Notes under the pieces: generated by a model | The model's input: only the letters and a program-made list of their open reading frames with translations | What the model was told of the DNA's origin: nothing | The model's database searches: none | Shown here: positions 1-9,612 of the stretch, piece by piece | Numbering within the stretch: the first letter of the stretch is position 1 | Layout: every line of letters starts with the position of its first letter | Translations under genes and position numbers: made by a program | Source of the DNA: Takakia lepidozioides | Lineage: Eukaryota > Streptophyta > Takakiopsida > Takakiales > Takakiaceae | Assembly: GCA_030704615.1 (NCBI GenBank) | Contig: CM060731.1 | Location: 16,618,001 to 16,682,000 of the forward strand | Length of the DNA: 64,000 nucleotides | Reading direction: 5' to 3'

Positions 1-549
1 TTGCAGAATTTTGAGAGCTCAAACGCGAAGAAAAGTTGTGATTTTGGATGGCAAGAGACTGAGGAAGTCGCAATGATTTGTACGCATGCGCTCCGAAAGC
101 CAGAGAGAGGCTGGGGTTCTTGCAAGAGGAGGCTCTTTCCGGAGTCTTGGAAATCATCGAGTGTGCAGGGATGGTCTGGAGAAATTTGAGTTGTGCAGCC
201 TGAGTCTGGCTGACTAGTCTGATCCGGTTGGGTTGCTGAAGAGAGCAATAAAATCTTGGGTACATTTGAGTGTGCAGCGGCAGGCAGTGATTCGGGGGTG
301 TGTTTGTTCTGGACAATCCTGGCCTGGAAGGCAAGTTGAAGTCAACTAAGGCTTTGCCATGCGCCGATGAGTCGTTATGTGATCTCTCGGCGAGACCCTA
401 TCATTTCGGGAAACGACGCTGATAAGTTGTGGCTGCTAAATCAAAGCCTCGTACATAGAGAGAGAGTCAACTGAAAGATGTTGATGCCAGTCACCAACTG
501 CTGAGATGGGGCTGAAAGTCATGCATGGCGAGCCTGGCTCAGCGTAGGC

Positions 550-1300
550 GTGATTATAGGAGTGCCAGTTGGCTACCACTACAATGACACTCTAAATGGA
601 ATGCAACATGTGGAGAGAACGCCGAAAAGCAATGTCGTAGTCGAAGAGCCTGTGATTGCAGTGGTTAGGCCAGCTGTGGGCCATAACGATCCTTTGAGTC
701 ATGTGAGTGATTCCCCACCCATATTTTCCAGTGCGGGTGCCAAGCAGCTGAGAAGATCTCGGTCGATTCCTTCAGGTGTACGAGGCCACGCAGCTACTCC
801 TGTGTTCCCTGGTCCATTGTTCCCCATTGTCAGGCGCTTAAAACAGCTCCCCAATTTTTACTTACACTGACCGAAACAATGTAGGATCAGGGGATACAAA
901 AGGGAGAAGCAAAGAACTAAATGTTGATGTTGGAATCAAAGATGGCAGTACACACCATATTGCCAAAGAGATTGAGGACGATCAGGATATGGGTGCAAAG
1001 CAGGATTCTAAACTAGAATTAGAGACTCGAAAAATTGGCAGAAGTAATGGCAAGCAGGTGCAGGGTTTTACAGAACAGGGAAGAGATGTTCTGCCAAATA
1101 CTCTCGCCGTCAAGCCAAGTGCACCTGAAAGCTCTGTGATATCGAAGGGATCCACCAATGGGACAACTTGTTTTTCCTCTCACACTGGCAATGTCATATG
1201 TGGGAGTCAGTTCCTCGGTTTCACCTCCGATGTGGCAGATGTATTGTGCAAGTCCAGCAACCATCCACGAATCTTTCGATTGCAGGCCGTCTGTCCATAA
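550..1300 (+). other. Possible coding segments, unassigned
   Basis: Two plus-strand open stretches (550-870 and about 885-1300) have a plausible protein composition: polar, Ser/Pro-rich, with charged runs such as KEIEDDQDMGAKQDSKLELE. A possible splice acceptor (ATGTAG) lies just before the second stretch. I recognise no domain and see no convincing start. They could be late exons of a host gene that begins left of the window, or old transposon sequence. 1-549 and 1301-1735 show nothing else I can assign. Confidence 0.25.
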
Positions 1301-1493
1301 GCCATGAAGGTGCTGCGCAGTGCATCTCTTGACCTGCTCTTGAAATCGCCCCAGGGTGTGATACCCCATCCATAACTGAGGTCGAGTCTTGGAGTTGGAG
1401 AGCTCTTGGTGCCTGGAGAAGCCTGGAGAGGAACGGCCTCGGGAACCCGTAGATAACCTGGGAACAGTTTTTAATGGCGAGAACGTTTTGATG

Positions 1494-1522
1494 TTAAAAA
1501 TAAAATAAAATAAAATAAAAAA
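1494..1522. repeat. (TAAAA)n microsatellite
   Basis: About five TAAAA units in a row, in AT-rich sequence between two possible coding stretches. A simple-sequence tract with no further signal. Confidence 0.8.
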
Positions 1523-1735
1523 TGTTATGTTTAAAGAGCCTGGTTGGTCATATCTTTGTCAAATGAGCTCCATTTGACTCAGTTTTTGAGGGGATAGCTG
1601 CAGAAAGGGGATATCTACCTATCTAGACCTGATTTTTGTTTTTGGGACTTTGCTAAAAATCTATGGAATTTTTAGAGTGTGAGTGTGCCGTGAAAGATCC
1701 ACAATTCTGTCTCTAGAACATGTTCTGGTCTATAT

Positions 1736-2477
1736 GTGAGAGAAATCTGTGGATGTCCTCCTTGTATGGCTGGGGGAAATGAGGACGTAATTGAAGGGCA
1801 GGTCTCGTCTCTTAGCCTGTGCACACAAGGGGACAAGATTTATGTTTCCCAAGGAACTCAGACTGATTTGAGTGGAGAACAGTTGGACGAGTTGATTGCA
1901 TACTGGGAGTCAGGCATTAGCAGTAGACAACAAACTGCTGTAGTTGGCGTTGAGGGCCTCAATATTGCTTTGGACAGTCAGAACTCTGTTGGAGCCAGCA
2001 GTTCTGCAGCTGTAGGTGCAATACCATAGTGGGTGAAAGCTAGGCTTGGAACACAGCCAAAGACAGCCCCAGGGACCAGGAGCAGGAGCTACACAAGTTT
2101 GTGCAATCAGACAGCGTTGCAGCCGGAAACGCTCTACACAAGACAACCACGAGCGGGGGTTCATTAGCAAGGACAAGTTTGTTCTGTTTGAAGGAGATGC
2201 AGTCATTCGCAATGAAGACACCCGCAACCGTCTCAAAGCTTTCGAGTTGAGAGACTATCAGACCCTACCTTTGTTTTCTTTAGTGTTCAGTGAGCGGGAG
2301 ATAGCAGAGTGTTGTTTTGTCTCTACCTGGCAGAAAGAGGAGGAGGGTTGGTTGGAGCGAGCTACTGTAGCTTGGGACAAGGTTAGTGGCAGGTTTCTGG
2401 ACATAGATATACCTCCTACACCTTACCATCATGCAGCGCGAGGCACTTTGAGAGAAGTCTGGCAGTTGATAGCATAG
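1736..2477 (+). other. Possible coding segments just before the retroelement
   Basis: Two open stretches in different frames (1736-2029 and 2046-2477) could be neighbouring exons or one reading frame broken by a shift near 2030. The second has an ordinary globular composition (for example FSLVFSEREIAECCFVSTWQ) and ends at a TAG at 2475-2477, immediately before sequence shared with the second gypsy copy. I do not recognise the family. The abrupt edge at about 2490-2540 suggests the retroelement sequence abuts or truncated an older gene. Confidence 0.3.
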
Positions 2478-2539
2478 ATCAGGATTAGATTTTGCTTGGT
2501 CGGGCTTCTATTCTTCCCCTCCCTCTTGTTACTATTTTC

Positions 2540-2960
2540 ATTATTTTGTACTTGTAGTTGCCAAAGCCTCTCTTGGTGGAGGCCAGTCAGTCCGGGGTTT
2601 TGGGCTGGGATATTCTGCAGGATCAGCATTGCAGATGGATTTTGGTGTGGGGGTGTTGATGTTTTGATTTCTTGTGTTTGGATCCCCCCAACACCTGCAT
2701 GCTTGACTGTGCGCCATGTTGGTTTTGTGTGGGCGCTTGCTTTCATAGGGATTAGGCCGGATTTGATCACCGGTCAATCCTAGAGTATGCTGTCGGTGGT
2801 GAGGCTGGAGTGATGACCAGCAAGACCACCAGTGTTTCTTCTATGGTGAGACTGGGTTGATGACCAGCCAACCATAGGAGTTCTTGCGGTGGATGCAGGT
2901 GCAGGTGCCCTGAGCCACTGGGATATGACCCTTAAACTGCAACAGGTGCCCACCCGTGTC
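2540..2960 (+). repeat. 5' LTR end/leader remnant of copy 1
   Basis: This stretch aligns by eye with about 61950-62345 in copy 2. Shared anchors include CACACCTGCATGCTTGACTG-like sequence, the identical GGATTTGATCACCGGTCAAT and a twice-repeated GGTTGATGACCAG motif. It lies directly upstream of gag in both copies, so it is the end of the LTR and/or the untranslated leader. I could not identify a primer-binding site with confidence. The more upstream LTR sequence seen in copy 2 is missing here. Confidence 0.65.
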
Positions 2961-2996
2961 ACCATTAAAAATAGTACTAGAGCCTTATAGTGTCAC

Positions 2997-4799
2997 GTGG
3001 GGGAGGTGCACATTGTGAGTGTCATCACGGAGTTACCCAGGGGTTCTGAGGGGAGTACGGCTACAGGCAGTAGCAGTGAGAGTGGGTTCACCAGACGAGG
3101 TGTTCGTTTCAGACCACCTTCACCTCCACCCTCAACTAGAGCAGAGTCAGACACAGACTCGGAGTCTTCATCAACAGGTGTGCAGTTTCATTCGCCATTG
3201 TTGTGGGACGACATGGAGGAGATGTATGGAGCTACCAAGGGGCCTTGTAGGTACTCTGGAGCTGTGGGCACAATCGAGTTGGATGACTTTATCCAGGAGT
3301 TCGACAGCTGGTGTGATTTGCAGCAGATGCGCAATCCACAGCTATTCACCCCATTCATGGCGTGGAAGAGACTGTTCCAGCATTTGGAAGGCCCGCCTAT
3401 GGACGATTACCACGAGTTCAGGCGAGGACATGAAGCAGAGATTGAGGAGTGGAGGATGTATTAGTCACCTGACTACGTCTCCATTATTTGAGGCACGACG
3501 CGACCAGTAGCTACATCAGAACCAATATCTCCCACTGCCAGCACTAGTAGTGGAACAAGTAGTGCCGGTACTTCTGTAAGTGGTACCAGTTCAAAAGGTG
3601 CTACTACTCCTCCTGCCACGACTACAACACACGTGCCTAGATTCAACCCGGTGGTGGAGTTCTTCCAGGAGTTGCGGAGGAACTACCAAGGTGTACGGAC
3701 AGAGAAGCTGCGAAGTTTGTAAGACTTCCAACGCAAACCCAGTGAGAGCCTGCGAGAGGCGTACACTCGTATGAGGCGCTTGATAAGTGTGACCCAAGGG
3801 GTTACTGAAGCTCAGGCAATCTAGTTTTGGTATGGAATTCTGGACAAGGAGCTCAAGAGAAGGGTGCGAGATGCAACCTTGTTACAAGCAGCCCAACCCA
3901 CATTAGCAGATGTGTTTCTGCTGGCTGAGCGGATTGAGCTCAACATGGTGGAGGAGCGAGTTGTTACCATTGGATTTGGCAAGGACATGCCTGCACGAGG
4001 CGCAGCTGCCAGCCCATAGGCACAAGGGACTGCCCAACAGCGTGGTCAGGGGGGAAGGTTTCCCAACCCAAGTTCCATGGAGCTTACAAGGGACCTCAGG
4101 TGCAAAGGCCCGTGGCATCTTTTGCAGGCCAACAGCAACCATGGGTGATATGTTGGACATGTGGAGGACCCCATGTCAAGAGAGATTGCCCAGAGAGTGG
4201 AAAAAGGCCGGCACAAGCACAGCTTGCACAGTTGCAGTGTGGGCATTGTGGCAAGTATGGGCATGGACTTGCATCATGAGTTGCGCCCAGGCCAGTTCCA
4301 AGGGAACAATGGTAGCCGGGGGCGAGGTGGACCAGCCCAGAGAGGACGAGGTGGTTGGGCATGAGGTGCAGGCCAAGGGCAAGCTCAACATGGCCAAGGA
4401 CGCGGAGGTTAGGGTGTTGACTAAGGCATGGCCAACCGGCTTCAGCAGCTAGAGCAGAGGCTCGCTGCCATGGCTACAGCTCAGGTGGTACCGGCTCCCA
4501 GGCGGGATGGTCCACCTCCTGCTCCTGAGGGAGGAGATATGGGAGGCATGGGATTCATGTGCGGAGCAGCACTACCACTAGTGCAGGTGGAGTCTGCTGC
4601 AGCCGTGACTCGAGGAGCAGCACGAGTTCCTAAGCCACGAGGTGCAGAGGTGGAATTGGATCCACAGCGTGGGGAGGCAAGCCGTCAGGCGAGGCTTCCT
4701 CAGTCATTCACATTGGCGGAGACAGTGTCGACGCCATCCATGGCACCTAGTTCTCGCCTGATTGTTACCAAGGCGGAGGTTACTATGCCATTGGGGTGA
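2997..4799 (+). pseudogene. gag: gag polyprotein of copy 1 (degenerate)
   Basis: Encodes a gypsy-type Gag: a Ser/Pro-rich N-terminus, a capsid-like region containing MEEMYGATKGP and FIQEFDSWCDLQQM, then EFFQELRRNYQG and FLLAERIELNMVEER, and a CCHC zinc knuckle of form CX2CX4HX4C near 4151-4195. A second knuckle (CGHCGKYGHG) near 4233 is damaged. The capsid part runs in one frame interrupted by stops near 3462, TAA at 3720 and TAG at 3822. Copy 2 has CAA and CAG at the last two sites. A frame change lies between about 3900 and 4151. The tail after the knuckles (4428-4799) is Ala/Pro-rich and also matches copy 2. No protease motif was found before the DNMT. Confidence 0.85.
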
Positions 4800-4879
4800 G
4801 CTACACGTGCAGCACTGACACCTACTACCAAGGCTAGTGCAGCCAGTGTGTTATTGGGGGCAGCCACCTCTATGTGTCA

Positions 4880-5850
4880 AGCCCCACTGTTCTCGGCAAC
4901 CATGATTGCGACGTCGGGGGTAAGACCAGCTGCAGTGTTCAGACTAGTATAGTGCTCATTCCCTGGCAACCACCTGACTCAGGGATTTGCTTGCTAGACC
5001 TGTTTGGAGGCATGAGCACTGGGCTTGCAGGAGTGTTGCAAACTGGGATTAAAGTACGCAAGTACTTGTATGTGGAGAAGGATGAGACAACTCGGCGTAT
5101 TTCTATGCGCCACATCGCCTTGCTCACACACCGGTATCCTGAGTTGTTGCCTCTCTCGACAATTCAAGGGTATCAAAAGGCCTTGCTAGCAGACATTACC
5201 TTGCTGGGGGCGGATAATTTGGACCAGCATGGTGCCATTGATTTGGTGATAGCTGGATGGCCTTGCTAAGGACACTCTCCCGCAGGTCATGGGAATGGCT
5301 TGCATGATGCACGATCGCATTTGTTTTGGGAAATGTTTCCCATTGCCCGCTCTCGCTCATCTGCAATTGTCCACCAATTGCTGTAGCACACTGTCCCAAA
5401 TCAACCCAGGACCATTTTCTTGAAAAGCATGAGACGAGGGAAAGCTCATGAGCGTAGGCAAGGCCGCACGTGGCTGCCCCATTCAATTTACCACTGTTAG
5501 AGGTGGACGGTCATCATGTCGCACCCTATGTGGTTGCCTCCCTTGGTCCAAAATGCCCTCAACTGTGAGATTGAGTGGCCGTTGAATGAAATCGTATGCT
5601 TTCTTGAGCAGCTCTGGTGGTGTAAGATTGGTCCACCACAATCGAGGTCGATGCGCTCGTGATCCCACCGCTGCTGCATCCAATAGCACCGCCGATCCAA
5701 TCCAAGACCGCACCTGATGCACACTAGCCATAACCCTGGCCCAAGAGCACTACAGCTATGCCAGCTCTGTCAGAGGCATCACGCCGACATGTGTTGGGTC
5801 AAGCAATGGATCTCAATTTGCTTGATATGGGTCATTGGCTTGTACATGGC
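4880..5850 (+). pseudogene. Retrotransposon-borne C5-cytosine DNA methyltransferase, internally inverted
   Basis: A C5-cytosine methyltransferase domain lies between gag and RT. On the plus strand, 4962-5340 carries motif I (LLDLFGGMSTGLAG, the S-adenosylmethionine site), an acidic VEKDE, LLADITLL and catalytic motif IV AGWPC, where a TAA at 5268 replaces the usual Gln. It continues with GLHDARSHLFWEM. The next part is on the minus strand (about 5731 down to 5340): VLLDAAAVGSRAHRPRLWW, the conserved AHRxR region of DNMT3-type enzymes, ending with ERERAMG. The plus strand resumes at about 5740-5845 with SRRHVLGQAMDLN, the C-terminal motif. The simplest reading is an inversion of about 390 bp inside one DNMT. 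The motifs look closest to the DNMT3/DRM group. No ENV motif (VI) was found, so some sequence is also lost. An intact enzyme would methylate cytosine C5 in DNA; this copy cannot. Confidence 0.88.
5340..5732 (-). other. Inverted segment inside the DNMT
   Basis: Between these positions the DNMT coding sense is on the minus strand, while both flanks read on the plus strand. The left breakpoint falls at a short palindrome, GGGAAATGTTTCCC (5328-5341). The right breakpoint is near 5731, where the plus strand resumes with the C-terminal motif. In the minus sense the segment reads from the AHRxR motif through a stop at about 5484-5486 to ERERAMG, which is where the resumed C-terminal motif would follow. 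Confidence 0.8.
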
Positions 5851-8021
5851 TGAGCAACGGAGGTTGCAGACAGTGGTGGCTACTTCTGCACTCCCATTTG
5901 GTATTGTATCCCCTCTGCCAACCGAGACGGTGGAGGCAGTGAGTGGGGACGAGCACATGATCATGGGGTGCAAACACCCATGGCAGATGTGGGATGAGAT
6001 GCGGAAAGAGAGAGTCCTTGGATCTCTCAAGCAGCAATATGAGGAGTGGGGATAGCCATACATTGAGGATCAGTTGGAGGCCAAGGTGGCCAATGTTTTT
6101 GAAGAGGTTGAGAATGTTTCTTCCCCAGAGGATGTTCTCAAGGTGGTTATGGCAGAGCAAGTGGAGGCTACGCCACAGTCAGATTGGGTGGACAAGGCCC
6201 AAGAGGTTGCTATCTAGCAACCAAAGGATGCGTCTCCTACCTCCAAGCGTGATGTACCCAATGTTGCAGTCACTGAGGACAATTGGGAACCAGATGTTGG
6301 ACCTACAGTCACCGGAGGAGAGAGACGGAGGATCTAGCAATTTCTTAGGGCTTATAGAAATTGCTTTCCCTTTGGTTTGAAGGATTTGGGGAGTTTGAAG
6401 GGTCAGGAGATTCGTATGATTTTGGCAAGTGACACGCCAATCTTTCGAAGGCCCTACCAGTATAGTGACATGGAGAGGTCATTGATCCAGTCACGGACTA
6501 TGGAGTTGTTCGAAGCTGGATTGGTGGAGTTGTCAGGCGGGGAGTATGCCTCGGCAACGGTGATGCCAGCTAAGAAGGATATCTATGGCAATTGGACAGA
6601 AAAGAAGGATGTGTGGGGACTATTGTCTTGTGAACCGTCAGACTAAGTCCGATAGATATGTCATGCCAACTCCAGAGGAAATCTTTGATGCCATTGGGCA
6701 TGCGAAGGTGTTTAGCACATTGGACTTGCGATCCGGTTACCACCAGTTGCCAATCAAAGAGGCTGATAAGCAAAAGACGACATTCTGGGGGATTGACCAA
6801 CATGGGAAGGATTGCTTGTACCAATGGCGCTTCCAACCGTTTGGGTTGAAGAATGCTCCTGCAAAGTTTCAGAGGGTTATGGATAGGATTCTCGCGGGGC
6901 TAGACTTTGCCCGGTGTTACATTGATGACATCATTGTCTTTAGTGCTACGGTTGAGGAGCATGAGAGACACCTTCAGGTGGTGTTTGAGCGCTTGAGAGC
7001 ACATGGGTTGAAATTACACCCTGGGAAGTGCAAGTTCTTCCACAACCAGATTGAGTATCTGGGCCACATGATATACCCTGTAGGATTGGGTGTTCAAAAG
7101 ACGAAGGTGGAGGCCATTGCACGCATTCCACGCCCCATAGATGTTAGCAGAGTTCGTGCTTTCATGGGGTTGACAAACTACCATCGACGGTTTGTCAAGG
7201 GATTTAGCAGCATTGCAAAGGCTCTTACTAAGTTGACCAAGGTAGGTCAGGAGTGGCAGTGGGAGGAGGAGCAGGAGCAGGAGGAAGCCTTTGAGGAACT
7301 CACGGCTCGATTGACTTCTACATCTATTCTAAGGCGGCCTATTCGGGGGCAGCCTTTCCAGCTACATACGGATTGGAGTATGCTGGGGATTGGAGCAGTG
7401 CTCACACAGGTGGATGATGAGGGAAGAGAGTTCGTAGTGGCATATGCTAGCTGCTCAAATAATGATGCCGAGGCGAAGTATAGTTCCTATGAAGGGGAGT
7501 GTCTAGCTGCGGTATGGGCAGTGACACATTTCAGATGCTACCTCTATGGCAATCTCTTCACCCTTGTCACGGATCACCAACCATTGAAGTGGTTGATGGA
7601 GTCAGACAAGCTTACAGGGAAGCTTGCATGGTGGGCACTTATGCTTCAAGAATACGACTTTCAGGTAGTGCATCGAGCCGGTATTGTCAATCGGGATGCA
7701 GATGGATTGAGTCGTAATCCATGCACGAGCGAGCATGATGATACTGGAGCTCGGTGGCATGGTGAGACGGATGAGGAGATGGTGCCAGGATGGCATGCAT
7801 CTGCCTTTTGGTGCATCCTAGCAATGGGAGCTCAAGCTGGTCCATCCCATAACATTGGTCATGTAGATGGTGTGCATGACGATCCGGAGATCAGTGAGGA
7901 GCTTGGTGGTGCTAAGGATGTGCATGAAGATGCAGCAGTGTTGGCCTACCTTCGTACTAGAGAGACAACAGCCATAGAGAGTTCTTGGAGGAGTTTCAGG
8001 CTTTGTGTGAGCAAGCCTTGA
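5851..8021 (+). pseudogene. pol: pol: reverse transcriptase and RNase H of copy 1
   Basis: After an acidic linker (about 5900-6340, stops at about 6053 and 6216), RT begins near 6420 (PIFRRPYQYSDMERSLIQ). A one-base insertion at about 6600 (GAAAAGAAGG) moves the frame. The rest of RT and RNase H is open from 6585 to 8021. Visible RT landmarks are FSTLDLRSGYHQLPI, FQPFGLKNAPAKFQRVMD, the catalytic CYIDDIIVFS and YLGHMI. RNase H follows with LHTDWSMLGIGAVL, YEGECLAAVWAV, VTDHQPLKWL and HRAGIVNRDADGLSRNP. These are standard Ty3/gypsy motifs with the active-site acidic residues kept. The open frame ends just after a deletion junction near 7975 that removes most of integrase. Preservation suggests the copy is old but not ancient. 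Confidence 0.92.
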
Positions 8022-8812
8022 TAGATCACCGCACTACTTATCGGGATCATCCCTAGGCCAATGGCCTGGCAGAGAGGGTTGTACAAACAGTCAAGCGAGG
8101 CTTGCGCAAGTATGGCTTGCAGAAGGGACACTTAGGAGATTGGGACCTTCAGCTACCTTGGTTGGCCATGGGCTACAGGTTTAGCAAACAAGCATCACTT
8201 GCTTCGTTCTCGCCGTATTTCCTTCTCTTTGGCCGAGAGCCAGATTTACCTGCATCTATTCGTAGGGAGACTGCAATAGATGTGTGGACACAAGCATGTG
8301 CCCAGCGGGCAGAGCTGTTCAAGAGAGTCATGCCTATGGCTTTTGAGAACCTTGCTATTGCCCAACACCAAGACACATTGAGGTACACCACTATACGTGG
8401 AGGGGGATATCGGCCAGGTGTTCGGCGTTTCCACCCTGGGGACTATGTGTATTTGCAGCAGACAGCGCCTACGACATTGGATGTCATAGCAGGGCGTGTG
8501 ATTCTAAGGGTCCGGGAGGTGTTGCCTTTAGGAGTGTTGATTCTGGAGGGTCGAGATGGCATGGTATGGAAGGACCATGTGCGCAATTGTGCGCCATGTC
8601 ACCTTCCACATGTGGATGGGAGGATAGATACCAACCTTGCAGTGGTACCTGCAGGATTGCGTTGCATGCTATGTGGGCATGCTGGTGGTGCCGCAACCAT
8701 GTTGGTGTGTGACAAATGCTCAAGGGGGTGGCACATGGGATGCTTGACACCGCCACTTGAGGAGGTTCCTAGTGGAGAATGGTTGTGTCCACGATGCCTT
8801 GGACATAGGTAG
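7976..8812 (+). pseudogene. Integrase C-terminus fused to a PHD finger (copy 1)
   Basis: This piece starts inside the integrase catalytic core (FQALCEQALIDHRTT), has TAG at 8055 where Gln is expected before ANGLAERVVQTVKRG (containing the last acidic residue of the DDE triad), and then stays open from 8102 to 8812. FLLFGREPDLP and the FHPGDYVYLQ region are typical of the integrase C-terminal domain. The last 50 or so residues (about 8657-8803) form a C4HC3 PHD finger: CMLC, CDKC, GWHMGC, LTPPLEEVPSGEW and CPRC keep all eight zinc ligands and the structural Trp. PHD fingers commonly bind histone H3 tails. Chromoviruses carry a chromodomain in this position, so a role in targeting integration is a reasonable inference. 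The zinc HHCC domain and first two catalytic acids of integrase are absent. Confidence 0.9.
8657..8803 (+). other. PHD finger coding segment
   Basis: Eight ordered metal ligands Cys4-His-Cys3 are visible with canonical spacing, including CDKC followed by WH and a terminal CPRC. It lies at the very end of pol, after the integrase C-terminal domain, in the same reading frame. Confidence 0.88.
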
Positions 8813-9054
8813 TGGGCATGACAATGGTGGAATTGACAAGTGATCCAAGGTCTAGCTGATGGGAGCTTAACGCCATGGATACTTAATTGAAGATCATGGA
8901 TTGCAGGAAGGCGAGTAACGATGGGGCTACTTTTGCACCCGCCCTCTGGATCTATTGACTTTAGATACTGGGACATGTGCGATTGAAGACCAAACGATGA
9001 TTTTATTGAGATAAATACTTGTCAGCTATCCGGTGTTAGATGGACCTAATCACC

Positions 9055-9531
9055 AGCTAGGGGGGCGATTGTGGCATAGTTTTCTAGGATTGTGTGCTTA
9101 GAATGTATGGTGGACAACGATGTATGTTGTGGCACGATGCTTAGGTGCACGACAGCTGTCATGGTTTTGGTCATGGTTAACTAGAATTACGTACTTCTAG
9201 TTAACTAAGATATTTTGGATATTTATATTTGTATTTTGTGTGTTGGGACTTCATTTGGTCTCACATGCCAAGTGAGGTGTCAAACCTTACTTGAGACATG
9301 GGGATGGGTTTTCCCCTTGTGAGTGTTGAGGAGGGCTCATCTTCTTGTAGTTGAGCCTCCATGAGCCTCTCCCACCTCCATAGCTCTAGGTATTGAGAAT
9401 GAGTGTGGTGAGGGCTTTGTAGGGTGGATTCCTTTAGCAAAGGTGCCCTTGGCTTGACTTAGTTTATGTGATTGAGTGGATTCATGAGTGGAGTGTTTCC
9501 ATTGTGTGTTCACTTCCATTTATCGCATTGT
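9055..9531 (+). repeat. Polypurine run and 5' part of the 3' LTR of copy 1
   Basis: A purine-rich run (AGCTAGGGGGGCGA, 9055-9068) precedes TGTGGCATAG, a plausible LTR start at about 9070. From about 9162 to 9520 the sequence matches 59573-59925 in copy 2 over long stretches such as GGGACTTCATTTGGTCTCAC. Retroviral-type LTRs begin with TG and follow a polypurine tract, which fits. The rest of this LTR is missing; at 9532 the sequence jumps to another LTR-start fragment. 8813-9054 is untranslated sequence with nothing else seen. Confidence 0.75.
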
Positions 9532-9534
9532 GGC

Positions 9535-9612
9535 ATAGCTTTCTAGGATTGTGTGCTTAGAACGTATGGTGAACAGCGATGTATGGTGTGGCACGATGCT
9601 TAGGTGCACAAC
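9535..9612 (+). repeat. Second LTR-start fragment
   Basis: Repeats 9070-9155 almost base for base (TGTGGCATAGCTTTCTAGGA through GCTTAGGTGCAC). It directly follows the truncated 3' LTR and is followed by an unrelated dispersed repeat. It could come from a nested solo LTR or from recombination between two insertions. Confidence 0.75.

Larger units (their letters stand above)
2490..9612 (+). mobile_element. Ty3/gypsy LTR retrotransposon with DNMT and PHD finger (copy 1, decayed)
   Basis: A plus-strand gypsy-type element. In order it holds a 5' LTR/leader remnant, gag with CCHC zinc knuckle, a C5-cytosine methyltransferase domain, RT with the YIDD motif, RNase H, the C-terminal part of integrase, a PHD finger, a purine-rich run and the first part of a 3' LTR. 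RT before integrase defines the Ty3/gypsy order. I see no aspartic protease motif. The copy cannot be autonomous: gag has stop codons, the DNMT is partly inverted, pol is frameshifted near 6600 and the integrase core is deleted near 7975. A second copy in the same orientation starts near 59573. The left boundary is approximate, because the 5' LTR is truncated compared with copy 2. Confidence 0.9.

Noticed and set aside
5210-5340. Minus-strand reading with DLRESVLSKAIQL resembling a DNMT C-terminus
   Set aside because: It is antisense to the clear plus-strand motif IV region; the real C-terminal motif (SRRHVLGQAMDLN) is on the plus strand near 5780.
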